5,898 nt of DNA from Prolixibacteraceae bacterium. Lineage in GTDB: Bacteria; Bacteroidota; Bacteroidia; Bacteroidales; Prolixibacteraceae. The position numbers were made by a program, and so were the translations under genes. The stretch is taken from positions 1 through 5,898 of the forward strand of contig SKHV01000164.1 of the NCBI GenBank assembly GCA_007116765.1. The letters run 5' to 3'. Below, in pieces: positions 1-5,864 of the stretch; the stretch's first letter is position 1; each line of letters begins with the position of its first letter. Under the pieces are notes generated by a model that made no database searches, was not told the DNA's origin, and saw only the letters and a list, made by a program, of their open reading frames with translations.

Positions 1-1
1 C

Positions 2-76
2 ATATATCAAACGGCCACGGTAGCGCGCGAAATCATTGTAAAACTGTTCTATGGCCGTAAAGAACACCCTCAATAA
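2..76 (+). CDS. 3' end of a probable convergent gene (partial, unknown product)
   Basis: Reading from base 2, 24 codons are open to a TAA stop at 74-76, with a hydrophilic C-terminus ending GRKEHPQ. The codons favour a purine in first position (14 of 24), as real coding frames tend to, and the stop lies 28 bp from the converging stop of the DUF4249-like gene, a normal layout for two gene ends meeting. The start lies outside the window and no family can be recognised from so short a tail. The opposite strand of the same bases is also open (about 25 codons after a stop near 86, with a possible GTG start), so a downstream minus-strand gene is the main alternative. Confidence 0.4.
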   Translation: MYQTATVAREIIVKLFYGRKEHPQ

Positions 77-92
77 GTACTACCTAAACACC

Positions 93-134
93 AATGAATT
101 ACAACTAATGACCATTGACTAATGACCATTGACT
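93..134. repeat. 14-bp tandem duplication at the 3' end of the DUF4249-like gene
   Basis: The unit aatgaccattgact occurs twice head to tail at 107-120 and 121-134, exactly. A degenerate third unit (8 of 14 bases matching) precedes them at 93-106. Because 14 is not a multiple of three, the gene on the minus strand reads the two copies in different frames, as SQWSL and then VNGH-stop. The repeat thus provides the current stop codon of the gene ending at 105. Confidence 0.85.
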
Positions 135-1103
135 ACTATCCCTCTCTACCACAAAGCTACCTTCTTCGCCGGGGGGCAATTCAATGTACATTTCATCGAC
201 ATACACATAGCCCCAGTAGCCAATATTGTTTGACATGTTGGAAAGGGTTGGCCGGGCAGTTATTGCAAACGGACTTGAACTATTGTTATAATATTCTGAA
301 TTGCTTGCATAAAAGTCTATATAGTCATCACTTTCCGTCATAACAATTAACAAAATACCATCAATATTTTTTATTTCATTCCATTCCTTTTGATTATGAA
401 TGAAGTTATCTTCTGTTTCAAAATGGTCGATAAAAGGCTTCATGAATCCGTGATTTCCACTCTCATCACAACAACTGTAATAGTAGGCAGGGATTTCTAT
501 TGGGTTGCCATAGGTACTGTATTGTCGACCGTCGATAACATAATTCATAAATGTAAAAACACCGGGAGTATTCCTGATGTTATCGACACTATAGAGAGGA
601 TCAAATTCGAAACGCCGTGGTTGTCCGAAAAGCTCATAATAAGTTTCGGCATCATCAATCCAATAAGTTGATTTTCGATAACTTATATTTACCCCGGATA
701 TTTTTATATCCTCCACAACTTTCTGCGACTTAGAACTAACAGCATCGAAACCCGGAGCCGAAACCTCAACATAATAACTCTCTCCCATTTCGGGCATAAA
801 TGTTTCGGGAGTAATATAGTTTAGCTCATTAAAAGGTTCCATTAACACAAAAAAACCCGGGTTCCCTTCTTGCTTCAACACAACTTCTGCTCCTTCAACT
901 TTGCGTGGCTTTATATTTTTATCTAAGGGCGAAATGGTGCTTTGCAGGCTTACTACTGCTCCTTTGTTGCTCAAATATCCCACCACGGCCAATTGGTCGC
1001 CTTCGTAATAATCTTTGCCGTCAATGGTTCTGCTTGTTTCAATACAACTACTAAGCATAATCAAAACCATTGTTGCCAATATAGAATACTTCTTCTCTAC
1101 CAT
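105..1103 (-). CDS. DUF4249-like surface lipoprotein, partner of the TonB-dependent receptor
   Basis: A 332-aa predicted lipoprotein. A short basic N-terminus and hydrophobic stretch (residues 7-17) lead to an LSSC lipobox with the acylated Cys at position 20. A beta-rich domain follows (DQLAVVGYLS near 36-45, then KVEGAEVVLKQEG near 68-80, then GESYYVEVSAPGFDAV near 107-122). The C-terminal part holds a Cys pair (211-212) and SNNIGYWGYVYVDEM (about 291-305), similar to the Gly/aromatic block near the end of DUF4249 proteins. Family assignment is by recognition of overall pattern, not by search. DUF4249 genes are known to sit beside TonB-dependent receptors in Bacteroidota; their role is not established, though a surface partner of the receptor is likely. 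The start lies 4 nt after the receptor's stop, so the gene is last in the operon. The final residues derive from a tandem duplication that sets the stop codon. Confidence 0.85.
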   Translation of the reverse strand: MVEKKYSILATMVLIMLSSCIETSRTIDGKDYYEGDQLAVVGYLSNKGAVVSLQSTISPLDKNIKPRKVEGAEVVLKQEGNPGFFVLMEPFNELNYITPETFMPEMGESYYVEVSAPGFDAVSSKSQKVVEDIKISGVNISYRKSTYWIDDAETYYELFGQPRRFEFDPLYSVDNIRNTPGVFTFMNYVIDGRQYSTYGNPIEIPAYYYSCCDESGNHGFMKPFIDHFETEDNFIHNQKEWNEIKNIDGILLIVMTESDDYIDFYASNSEYYNNSSSPFAITARPTLSNMSNNIGYWGYVYVDEMYIELPPGEEGSFVVERDSSQWSLVNGH

Positions 1104-1107
1104 AGTG

Positions 1108-3423
1108 CTAATTTTTGAAAAGGTTCAGTTTTAACTGTACCGAGGGTATAACAATATACATCGAAAGCATTTCCAATTCGCCATCGTTAATATAAACAGC
1201 TGCGGGGTTGCTGTTTGCAAATAAATTCATGATGGTAAAGTTGCACTCGAATTTTCTGCCCCAAAACACCTCCCCAATACGACGGTACGAAACATCAAAA
1301 CGCCTGTATGCCGGTGTGCGGGCATTGTTTACCTGATTTATCACATAAAAATCGTTGAAAAAAGGTGTTTGGGCAACGTAAGCTACGGGCATGGTAAAGG
1401 GGCGACCCGACTGGTACATGTAATTTGCATTGAAAATATTCTTCTCTTTCCACGAATAACTAAGGTTTGCGTTCAAATCGTGGCGGCGATCGAATTCGGA
1501 ATTGAACCATAAGCCGTTGTTAATACTCACGAACTGTCTGTGCGACCACGACAAGGTATATGCCAACGACCATTGCAAACGCCCTTGTGTTTTTTGTAAT
1601 AAAAACTCGCTGCCGTAACTGCGTCCCAAACCGTTATTGAAAATGTGATCCAACTTGCTCACTTCGTTGTAAGCACCCGGGGCATACATATTTAAGCCAC
1701 TCATGTTTTTATAAAAACCCTCTATCGAAAGCTCTATGGCCGTACCGGGTATTGACCCAAACAAACCCGATGAAAACTGCCAGGCTTGCTGCATATCGAG
1801 GTTTTTGTTGGCCAGCATCCACGACTCGTCCTCTCCGTCGCCACGCATTTTAGCAATTACATGGAAAGGCTGACCGGTTATGGAGAAACCACCCATGTAT
1901 GTCCACTTGGGCGATAACTCAACACTCAGAGACAGCCTTGGTTCTAATTTACGAAAAACAGTATCGGTCGAAACAAAATGATTGTAACGTAAACCTGCAC
2001 GCAAGCTTGTTTTGTCGCTTATTTTAAAGGTATTGCCGGTATAAAACGCCATTAACTTCAGTTCGTGTTCGGCAGCATTTTTTGTTGAATCGATTTTATT
2101 CAATTTATCGTTCCATACTTGATACTCGGGAGAAACCCGGTAGTCGGAATATTGAGTACCCATTGTAACTGTATGTCTATTGTTTACCGGGATTGCTACT
2201 TCGGCTTTATTGGTAAAATCAGTTAAAAAAGTACCCATCTCGTACAGCCTATGGTACATATCATCAGGGTTGGTCGACAAATACTCGCTTTTCCGGGCGA
2301 ATGAATAGTAGTTTCTCGATGTGGTGTTTATAAACGAAATACCAGAACTGAAAACATGCCTTACATTCAGCGATAAAACATTGTTGGTACGGTAATTTCC
2401 CCATTCTACTTTATAGTCGAAATAGTCAGAGCCTGAACCTCCAATGGGGTTTTTGCGATGGTTTACCGAACCGTCAATATCATCGCTTAGATGAAAGCAT
2501 GCCGATACTGTGGTGCGCTGGGTGGGTGTCCAGGTAAATTTCCCGTCGATATCCCAAAACTGAAAACGATAAAGCTCGTAATTGTCCTTTGGCTGGCGTT
2601 TCATTCTTATGTGTTCGGATAAAGTACCGGACACTACATCAAGGTTCGACATACGGCCGGTTAAGTAATACCCAAACTTATCGCTGCCCAAACCTTTCAG
2701 CATAAAGCCCGAACGCAGGGTTCCTATATCGATTCTTGCCTCGGGTTTTCCTTTGCCGTCAATAAGGGCTATGTCAATTACCGATGAAACCCCGTCGCCA
2801 TATTTTGCCGGAGCTCCCCCTTTGTAAATATCGACATGTGCTATAATATCGGGGTTAAATATTGAGCTATACCCACCGCCTACCGATGTGGTATAAACCC
2901 GTGCCCCATCGAGCAGGAAAAGGTTCTGGTCGCGATTACCGCCGCGCACGTAAATGCTCGAATACATATCAATTCCGCCTGCAATACCGGGTAGCACGGT
3001 CATGGCTTTCATTATGTCCTGCTCGCCAAAAAAAGTGGGAATATTTTGAATGGTACGGCTTTCGAGAAAATGCATGCCCAACATGGCCTGTCGGTTAAGT
3101 GGAGTGCCCTTTACAAGCACCTCTCCAATTTCAAGGTTTGCGAGTGTAAAAACTAAAAAGGTATCGGTGCGGGCATAAATTGTTTGGCTTTGCTTTGCAT
3201 AAGAAACGTGAGTGGCCTGCAAAACAGTTTGCCCCGGCACAAGACTGATACTGAAAAAACCATTGGCATTGGCCACTACGCCCGTATTGTGAACACTATC
3301 GATTACAGTGGCGTAAGGAACAGGCTCGCCGGCAGAACTTTTAACCACTCCGCGTACAGCTATGTTTTGACCAGAACAAAGAACGGACAAAAGCAGTAAA
3401 GGTATAAATATAAGTTTTCTCAT
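1108..3423 (-). CDS. TonB-dependent outer-membrane receptor with carboxypeptidase-regulatory-like N-terminal domain
   Basis: A 771-aa protein. The signal peptide spans residues 1-18, with likely cleavage after CSG before QN. Residues about 22-95 form a CarboxypepD_reg-like beta-sandwich (VRGVVKSSAGEPVPYATV, then a GFFSI strand), typical of Bacteroidota receptors. A TonB-box-like segment EIGEVLV lies near 98-104. The plug runs from about 125 to 220, with the classic YVRGGNRDQNLFLLDGARVY and YKGGAPAKYGDGVSSVIDI blocks. The rest is a 22-strand-type barrel ending in QLKLNLFKN. It is shorter than SusC proteins (about 1000 aa) and no SusD follows; a DUF4249-like lipoprotein does. Known family role: TonB/ExbBD-energised import of a substrate across the outer membrane; here the substrate cannot be inferred. 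Its ATG overlaps the upstream stop (ATGA), suggesting translational coupling. No frameshift or missing plug motif is visible. Confidence 0.95.
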   Translation of the reverse strand: MRKLIFIPLLLLSVLCSGQNIAVRGVVKSSAGEPVPYATVIDSVHNTGVVANANGFFSISLVPGQTVLQATHVSYAKQSQTIYARTDTFLVFTLANLEIGEVLVKGTPLNRQAMLGMHFLESRTIQNIPTFFGEQDIMKAMTVLPGIAGGIDMYSSIYVRGGNRDQNLFLLDGARVYTTSVGGGYSSIFNPDIIAHVDIYKGGAPAKYGDGVSSVIDIALIDGKGKPEARIDIGTLRSGFMLKGLGSDKFGYYLTGRMSNLDVVSGTLSEHIRMKRQPKDNYELYRFQFWDIDGKFTWTPTQRTTVSACFHLSDDIDGSVNHRKNPIGGSGSDYFDYKVEWGNYRTNNVLSLNVRHVFSSGISFINTTSRNYYSFARKSEYLSTNPDDMYHRLYEMGTFLTDFTNKAEVAIPVNNRHTVTMGTQYSDYRVSPEYQVWNDKLNKIDSTKNAAEHELKLMAFYTGNTFKISDKTSLRAGLRYNHFVSTDTVFRKLEPRLSLSVELSPKWTYMGGFSITGQPFHVIAKMRGDGEDESWMLANKNLDMQQAWQFSSGLFGSIPGTAIELSIEGFYKNMSGLNMYAPGAYNEVSKLDHIFNNGLGRSYGSEFLLQKTQGRLQWSLAYTLSWSHRQFVSINNGLWFNSEFDRRHDLNANLSYSWKEKNIFNANYMYQSGRPFTMPVAYVAQTPFFNDFYVINQVNNARTPAYRRFDVSYRRIGEVFWGRKFECNFTIMNLFANSNPAAVYINDGELEMLSMYIVIPSVQLKLNLFKN

Positions 3424-4172
3424 TGTGTAATCTCCCTGAACAGCCCTCTTAATAAACTACCCGAATTTTGTCTATCCAATTGAAACATGTTTATTACTAT
3501 GCCCAACTCGAAACTATGGTTGCGCAAATAAAAAGTTTCGGTGCCGGCACTTACCCCGTTTATTATTTCTTTCCTTACATCGAGCTGCACATAATTGTTT
3601 ATTCCATAAGCATACTGCATCTTTAATTTGGTATTGGCTCCCAGGCTAATGTATGTGCCCCCAACTAAGTCGAAAGTAAAAGGTATAAAAAATATATCCA
3701 TCTCAGCTTCCTTGATAAATGTTTCTTCGGGCCTAATATAACCTGCACTGTTCATCAAATAATACACATGCCTGTTGCCAGTACAGTAGTTTAAATGCAA
3801 GCCGGCAAAAGGCTCTAAAAACCTATACCGATAACTAAGTTTTAGGGGTGCACTTACATTCATGTAGCTATGTGACTGGTTAACCCTGAAACTAATGGCT
3901 TCTATATGATTTATTGTATGCCTGTAGCTTTCCCCTTCAATATGAAAATAGCGGTAAGAGAAAAAAGCTCCCGTAACCAACGAGAGCTTTTCACTATTTA
4001 ATGGTACGCTTACGTTTGCCCCGATTTTTGCACCAAAATTAGGTGTGTTGTTTATATAAACTATTTCGTTTGGGGTGGAATGAGCTGTTGCCGAAAACTC
4101 GAAACCAACTCGGGTTTGTGCAAACAACATGGCAGGAAACAGCAAAATCAGGAGCACTAAAAAACGTAACAT
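3420..4172 (-). CDS. Small outer-membrane beta-barrel protein of unknown function
   Basis: A 250-aa protein with a strongly hydrophobic signal peptide (residues 1-18, LLFPAMLFA before QTRVGFEF). The mature part shows alternating hydrophobic/polar strands rich in Tyr, Phe and Gly, for example VGFEFSATA, FGAKIGANVSVPL, LSLVTGAFFSYRYF, SAPLKLSYRYRF, FAGLHLNY, YISLGANTKLKMQYAYGI and a last strand near 219-232 (HSFELGIVINMF). Length and pattern resemble 8- to 10-stranded outer-membrane barrels of the broad Bacteroidota OMP_b-brl/porin-like group; the exact family is uncertain. A polar tail of about 18 residues (LDRQNSGSLLRG...) follows the last strand, so the protein does not end in the usual terminal aromatic residue. 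It lies 12 nt after the lipoprotein gene and overlaps the receptor start by 4 nt, so it is probably made in step with the receptor and may assist its assembly or surface partners (inference). Confidence 0.8.
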   Translation of the reverse strand: MLRFLVLLILLFPAMLFAQTRVGFEFSATAHSTPNEIVYINNTPNFGAKIGANVSVPLNSEKLSLVTGAFFSYRYFHIEGESYRHTINHIEAISFRVNQSHSYMNVSAPLKLSYRYRFLEPFAGLHLNYCTGNRHVYYLMNSAGYIRPEETFIKEAEMDIFFIPFTFDLVGGTYISLGANTKLKMQYAYGINNYVQLDVRKEIINGVSAGTETFYLRNHSFELGIVINMFQLDRQNSGSLLRGLFREITQ

Positions 4173-4184
4173 AATGAGTTTATT

Positions 4185-5513
4185 TTAAAAGTTATATTCG
4201 AATTTTTGGACTACATTGTTTCTTAATGACGATTTTAAATCGCCTTTAACACATTTGAACCTTGCTATAGGCTTGGATGTATAACGGCTTACATTGCCTC
4301 TATATACTTGGTGGTCATCTTTGTGTTCATAACCCTTATTATACGCACTATTTAAATTGTGCCCACTTGTTCTACTTTCAATTTTTGTAGAATGCCCGGG
4401 CTTATCGAAGCCTATTTCAACATCTGCATAAACATTTCTTACCTGAGCTCTGTCCCCGGTTGCACTCACCCATCTATTATTTATATTCCTGTATTTTTGT
4501 GAAATTATTATATGGTGCAATCTAATATCTATATCATAATTATAATGGGTATTGAAATTTTGAACCTGACTATGGTAATTCGCAGGGCCTATGGGATCCC
4601 ATACAGGCTGGGGGTTGCCATGAAAAACTGGCATGTAATCTCTATCTGGAACTTCTATGTTCCAGGCGTTTCCGGCATGGTGTCTGAATCGATATACACT
4701 ACCATTTAAAGTATAGTAGAAATTGCTCATATCGCAACCATTACAGGCAAACACTTGTAAATACCAAGTTGTTTTTTGCTCTTGATATGCTATCGATCGA
4801 GCCAATTGAGTATTCCAGAAGCCGGCTCTATAATACATCCTTCTATTCCTTGAGCTATTATAAATAAAGAGTTGTAGTGTATCGTTACGTACCGACCATG
4901 TTTCAATATGTTGAGATTTGAGCTCATTTTCATCAAGTTCGAATAAGGTGATTACTTCTACTTGTGTTGTTGAGCTATCAATTGACTCAACATTATTACA
5001 TATTGTTTCAATTCCGACAAGGTCTTCAAGCACAGTAGTATAAAGTTTATTGTCGAGTACCCGGCTCATGAAATCGCCATAATACACAATGCCTTTTCGC
5101 CCAGTAATGTACCGATAAAACCCATAAATGCGGCTATCGATACCGGAACTTTCATTATCGGAATGAATTAGAAAATCGGCATTATTGGCAATGAGTTGAT
5201 TGATGTCATCTTCGCTGTCCATTTTGGCTATTTGTTCACGAAAGATTTCCAACTCGGTTTGTGCTGAAACAAAACCAACTTTTTGTTCCCATTTTACACG
5301 TTTTGCAGGCTCAAGTTCATTTAGCTTCTCAATGGCCTTTAGTGCAGCTTCATCGCTGGGAAAATAAAGAGTATTATTCTTTACTTCCACATCGAAACCC
5401 AGTGATGAATCGAATATCTCATCTCCTTTTTCCTTTTTATCGAATAAATCATCGATACAGGCACTGAACACCATTACACAAAAAAACAATACAATTCCTA
5501 ATTTTAACTTCAT
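4185..5513 (-). CDS. Predicted surface lipoprotein of unrecognised family, first gene of the operon
   Basis: A 442-aa protein. Signal peptide residues 2-18 end in a VFSAC lipobox with Cys19 as the likely lipidated residue. The following IDDLFDKKEKGDE is acidic and resembles the export tags that send Bacteroidota lipoproteins to the cell surface. Residues 40-100 (FDVEVKNNTLYFPSDEAALKAI, then the KWEQKVGFVSAQTEL region) recall the N-termini of several uncharacterised Bacteroidota lipoproteins. The middle and C-terminal parts are rich in Tyr, Asn, His and Trp and look beta-structured. A CNGC motif lies at 257-260, with other cysteines at 172 and 421; these could form disulfides or bind metal, but nothing proves either. 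No enzyme signature was recognised. The ATG at 5513 sits in AT-rich sequence without a Shine-Dalgarno, normal for this phylum, and directly precedes the signal peptide. Being first in the operon, it is the gene most exposed to control by the structured leader upstream. Confidence 0.85.
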   Translation of the reverse strand: MKLKLGIVLFFCVMVFSACIDDLFDKKEKGDEIFDSSLGFDVEVKNNTLYFPSDEAALKAIEKLNELEPAKRVKWEQKVGFVSAQTELEIFREQIAKMDSEDDINQLIANNADFLIHSDNESSGIDSRIYGFYRYITGRKGIVYYGDFMSRVLDNKLYTTVLEDLVGIETICNNVESIDSSTTQVEVITLFELDENELKSQHIETWSVRNDTLQLFIYNSSRNRRMYYRAGFWNTQLARSIAYQEQKTTWYLQVFACNGCDMSNFYYTLNGSVYRFRHHAGNAWNIEVPDRDYMPVFHGNPQPVWDPIGPANYHSQVQNFNTHYNYDIDIRLHHIIISQKYRNINNRWVSATGDRAQVRNVYADVEIGFDKPGHSTKIESRTSGHNLNSAYNKGYEHKDDHQVYRGNVSRYTSKPIARFKCVKGDLKSSLRNNVVQKFEYNF

Positions 5514-5515
5514 AA

Positions 5516-5525
5516 TTTAATTAAT
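5516..5525. repeat. 10-bp direct repeat TTTAATTAAT, copy next to the start codon
   Basis: Exact match to 5847-5856. This copy begins two bases upstream of the ATG of the 442-aa lipoprotein. The two copies bracket the whole structured region (321 bp between them) and could be a target-site duplication. The core TTAATTAA is itself palindromic and AT-only, so chance is not excluded. Confidence 0.5.
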
Positions 5526-5532
5526 TTTGCAA

Positions 5533-5555
5533 GCAGGGAGCTTGTTCCTCCCTAC
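5533..5555 (-). promoter_or_regulatory. Leader hairpin just upstream of the operon start codon
   Basis: On the minus strand GTAGGGAG (5555-5548) pairs with CTCCCTGC (5540-5533) around a 7-nt loop, giving eight pairs including one G.U that exists only in this sense. It ends 19 nt before the ATG. The GGGAGG inside it looks like a Shine-Dalgarno but is about 35 nt from the start and buried in the stem, so it is unlikely to act as one. A competing hairpin, CAAGC (5544-5540) with GCTTG (5534-5530), shares the same bases. No U-run follows, so it is not an intrinsic terminator. A GTAG tetranucleotide at the 5' foot of a GC-rich palindrome also resembles REP elements. Confidence 0.5.
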
Positions 5556-5581
5556 TTAAGTTTATACTAAGTATTAAAGGT

Positions 5582-5688
5582 GTCGCATGTTTCGTTTTTA
5601 CGGACCGCGATGCCTTTTTTATTCATTCCGCCCCGGAACCTTGCCGGGATACAGCGACTTTATAGGCACAATTCAAGCACGGCCCGTA
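5582..5688 (-). ncRNA. Putative structured RNA with pseudoknot, upstream of the operon
   Basis: Read as minus-strand RNA the block folds from nested helices. Helix A pairs 5688-5678 with 5609-5599 (11 bp, two G.U). Helix B pairs 5669-5664 with 5615-5610 (6 bp, one G.U) and abuts A, with an 8-nt bulge on one side. Hairpin C pairs 5649-5644 with 5636-5631 (6 bp, one G.U) around the 7-nt loop CAAGGUU. Helix D pairs GUCGC (5658-5654) with GCGAC (5586-5582) and crosses A and B, forming a pseudoknot. All four wobbles in A-C would be A.C mismatches on the plus strand, which fixes the likely sense. It does not match any riboswitch or ribozyme class I know. It could be a cis-acting leader, an independent small RNA, or part of a mobile repeat. 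Confidence 0.45.
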
Positions 5689-5728
5689 TATCCTCAGGCT
5701 AAATACATTTCACTTAACTCATACTTTA

Positions 5729-5752
5729 TTCAACGGCATGCTTGCCATTGAA
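5729..5752 (-). other. 10-bp stem-loop with an overlapping alternative hairpin
   Basis: On the minus strand TTCAATGGCA (5752-5743) pairs with TGCCGTTGAA (5738-5729) around the tetraloop AGCA, ten pairs with one G.U that is present only in this sense. A mutually exclusive hairpin, ATGCTT (5756-5751) with AAGCAT (5743-5738) and a 7-nt loop, uses the same bases. It lies 40 nt upstream of the pseudoknotted block in transcript sense and may belong to the same RNA. Confidence 0.5.
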
Positions 5753-5835
5753 GCATTGTTAACTTTTTACCTAAAACTTATGGGATAAATCCAAGGGGTA
5801 TCCGCCGGTGTTCAAGGTTGTGTTAATACTATAAT

Positions 5836-5864
5836 CAACTTTACAGTTTAATTAATAGTACAAA
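5836..5864 (-). promoter_or_regulatory. Weak candidate Bacteroidota-type promoter
   Basis: On the minus strand TTTG (5864-5861) is followed after 17 nt by TAAAGTTG (5843-5836), which matches the Bacteroidota -7 element TAnnTTTG at all but one fixed position. The spacing is somewhat short for the usual -33/-7 arrangement. If used, transcription would start near 5829 and the operon would carry a leader of about 315 nt containing all the structures described. The motif is weak and could be chance in AT-rich DNA. Confidence 0.2.
5847..5856. repeat. 10-bp direct repeat TTTAATTAAT, distal copy
   Basis: Exact copy of 5516-5525, on the far side of the structured region. The match does not extend on either side, which suits a target-site duplication, although no terminal inverted repeats are visible inside the pair. 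Confidence 0.5.

Noticed and set aside
77..104. Terminator between the two converging gene ends.
   Set aside because: No inverted repeat followed by a T-run is present in these 28 bases.
2862..3098. Plus-strand open frames lying within the minus-strand genes (also at 122-343, 390-671, 3184-3399, 4512-4709 and 5261-5467).
   Set aside because: Each lies wholly inside or antisense to a well-supported exported-protein gene and shows no domain or sensible start context.
1108..3423. Calling the receptor SusC with a SusD partner.
   Set aside because: At 771 aa it is too short for SusC, and the neighbouring lipoprotein matches the DUF4249 pattern rather than the helical SusD/RagB family.
5644..5648. 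GC-rich hairpin (CCCGG/CCGGG around 5631-5649) as an intrinsic terminator.
   Set aside because: On either strand no uninterrupted U-run directly follows the stem.
5587..5751. 54-codon plus-strand ORF (ATG at 5587, TGA at 5749-5751).
   Set aside because: It is short, antisense to the operon leader, has unusual composition (many Arg, Pro, Tyr and Phe), no recognisable domain, and overlaps the palindromic structures that explain the sequence better. It may be an over-called hypothetical of a repeat element.
5582..5752. Hammerhead-ribozyme-like signals on the minus strand: CTGAGGA (fits CUGANGA), a downstream CGAAAC, a possible GCATG/CATGC stem III and GTTGAAT/ATTTAGC stem I.
   Set aside because: The bases that should close stem II (after CTGAGGA and before GAAA) do not pair, and the cleavage triplet would be GCC with a C at the position needing U opposite A15.1. 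The strong helices A and B also start too far from the core.
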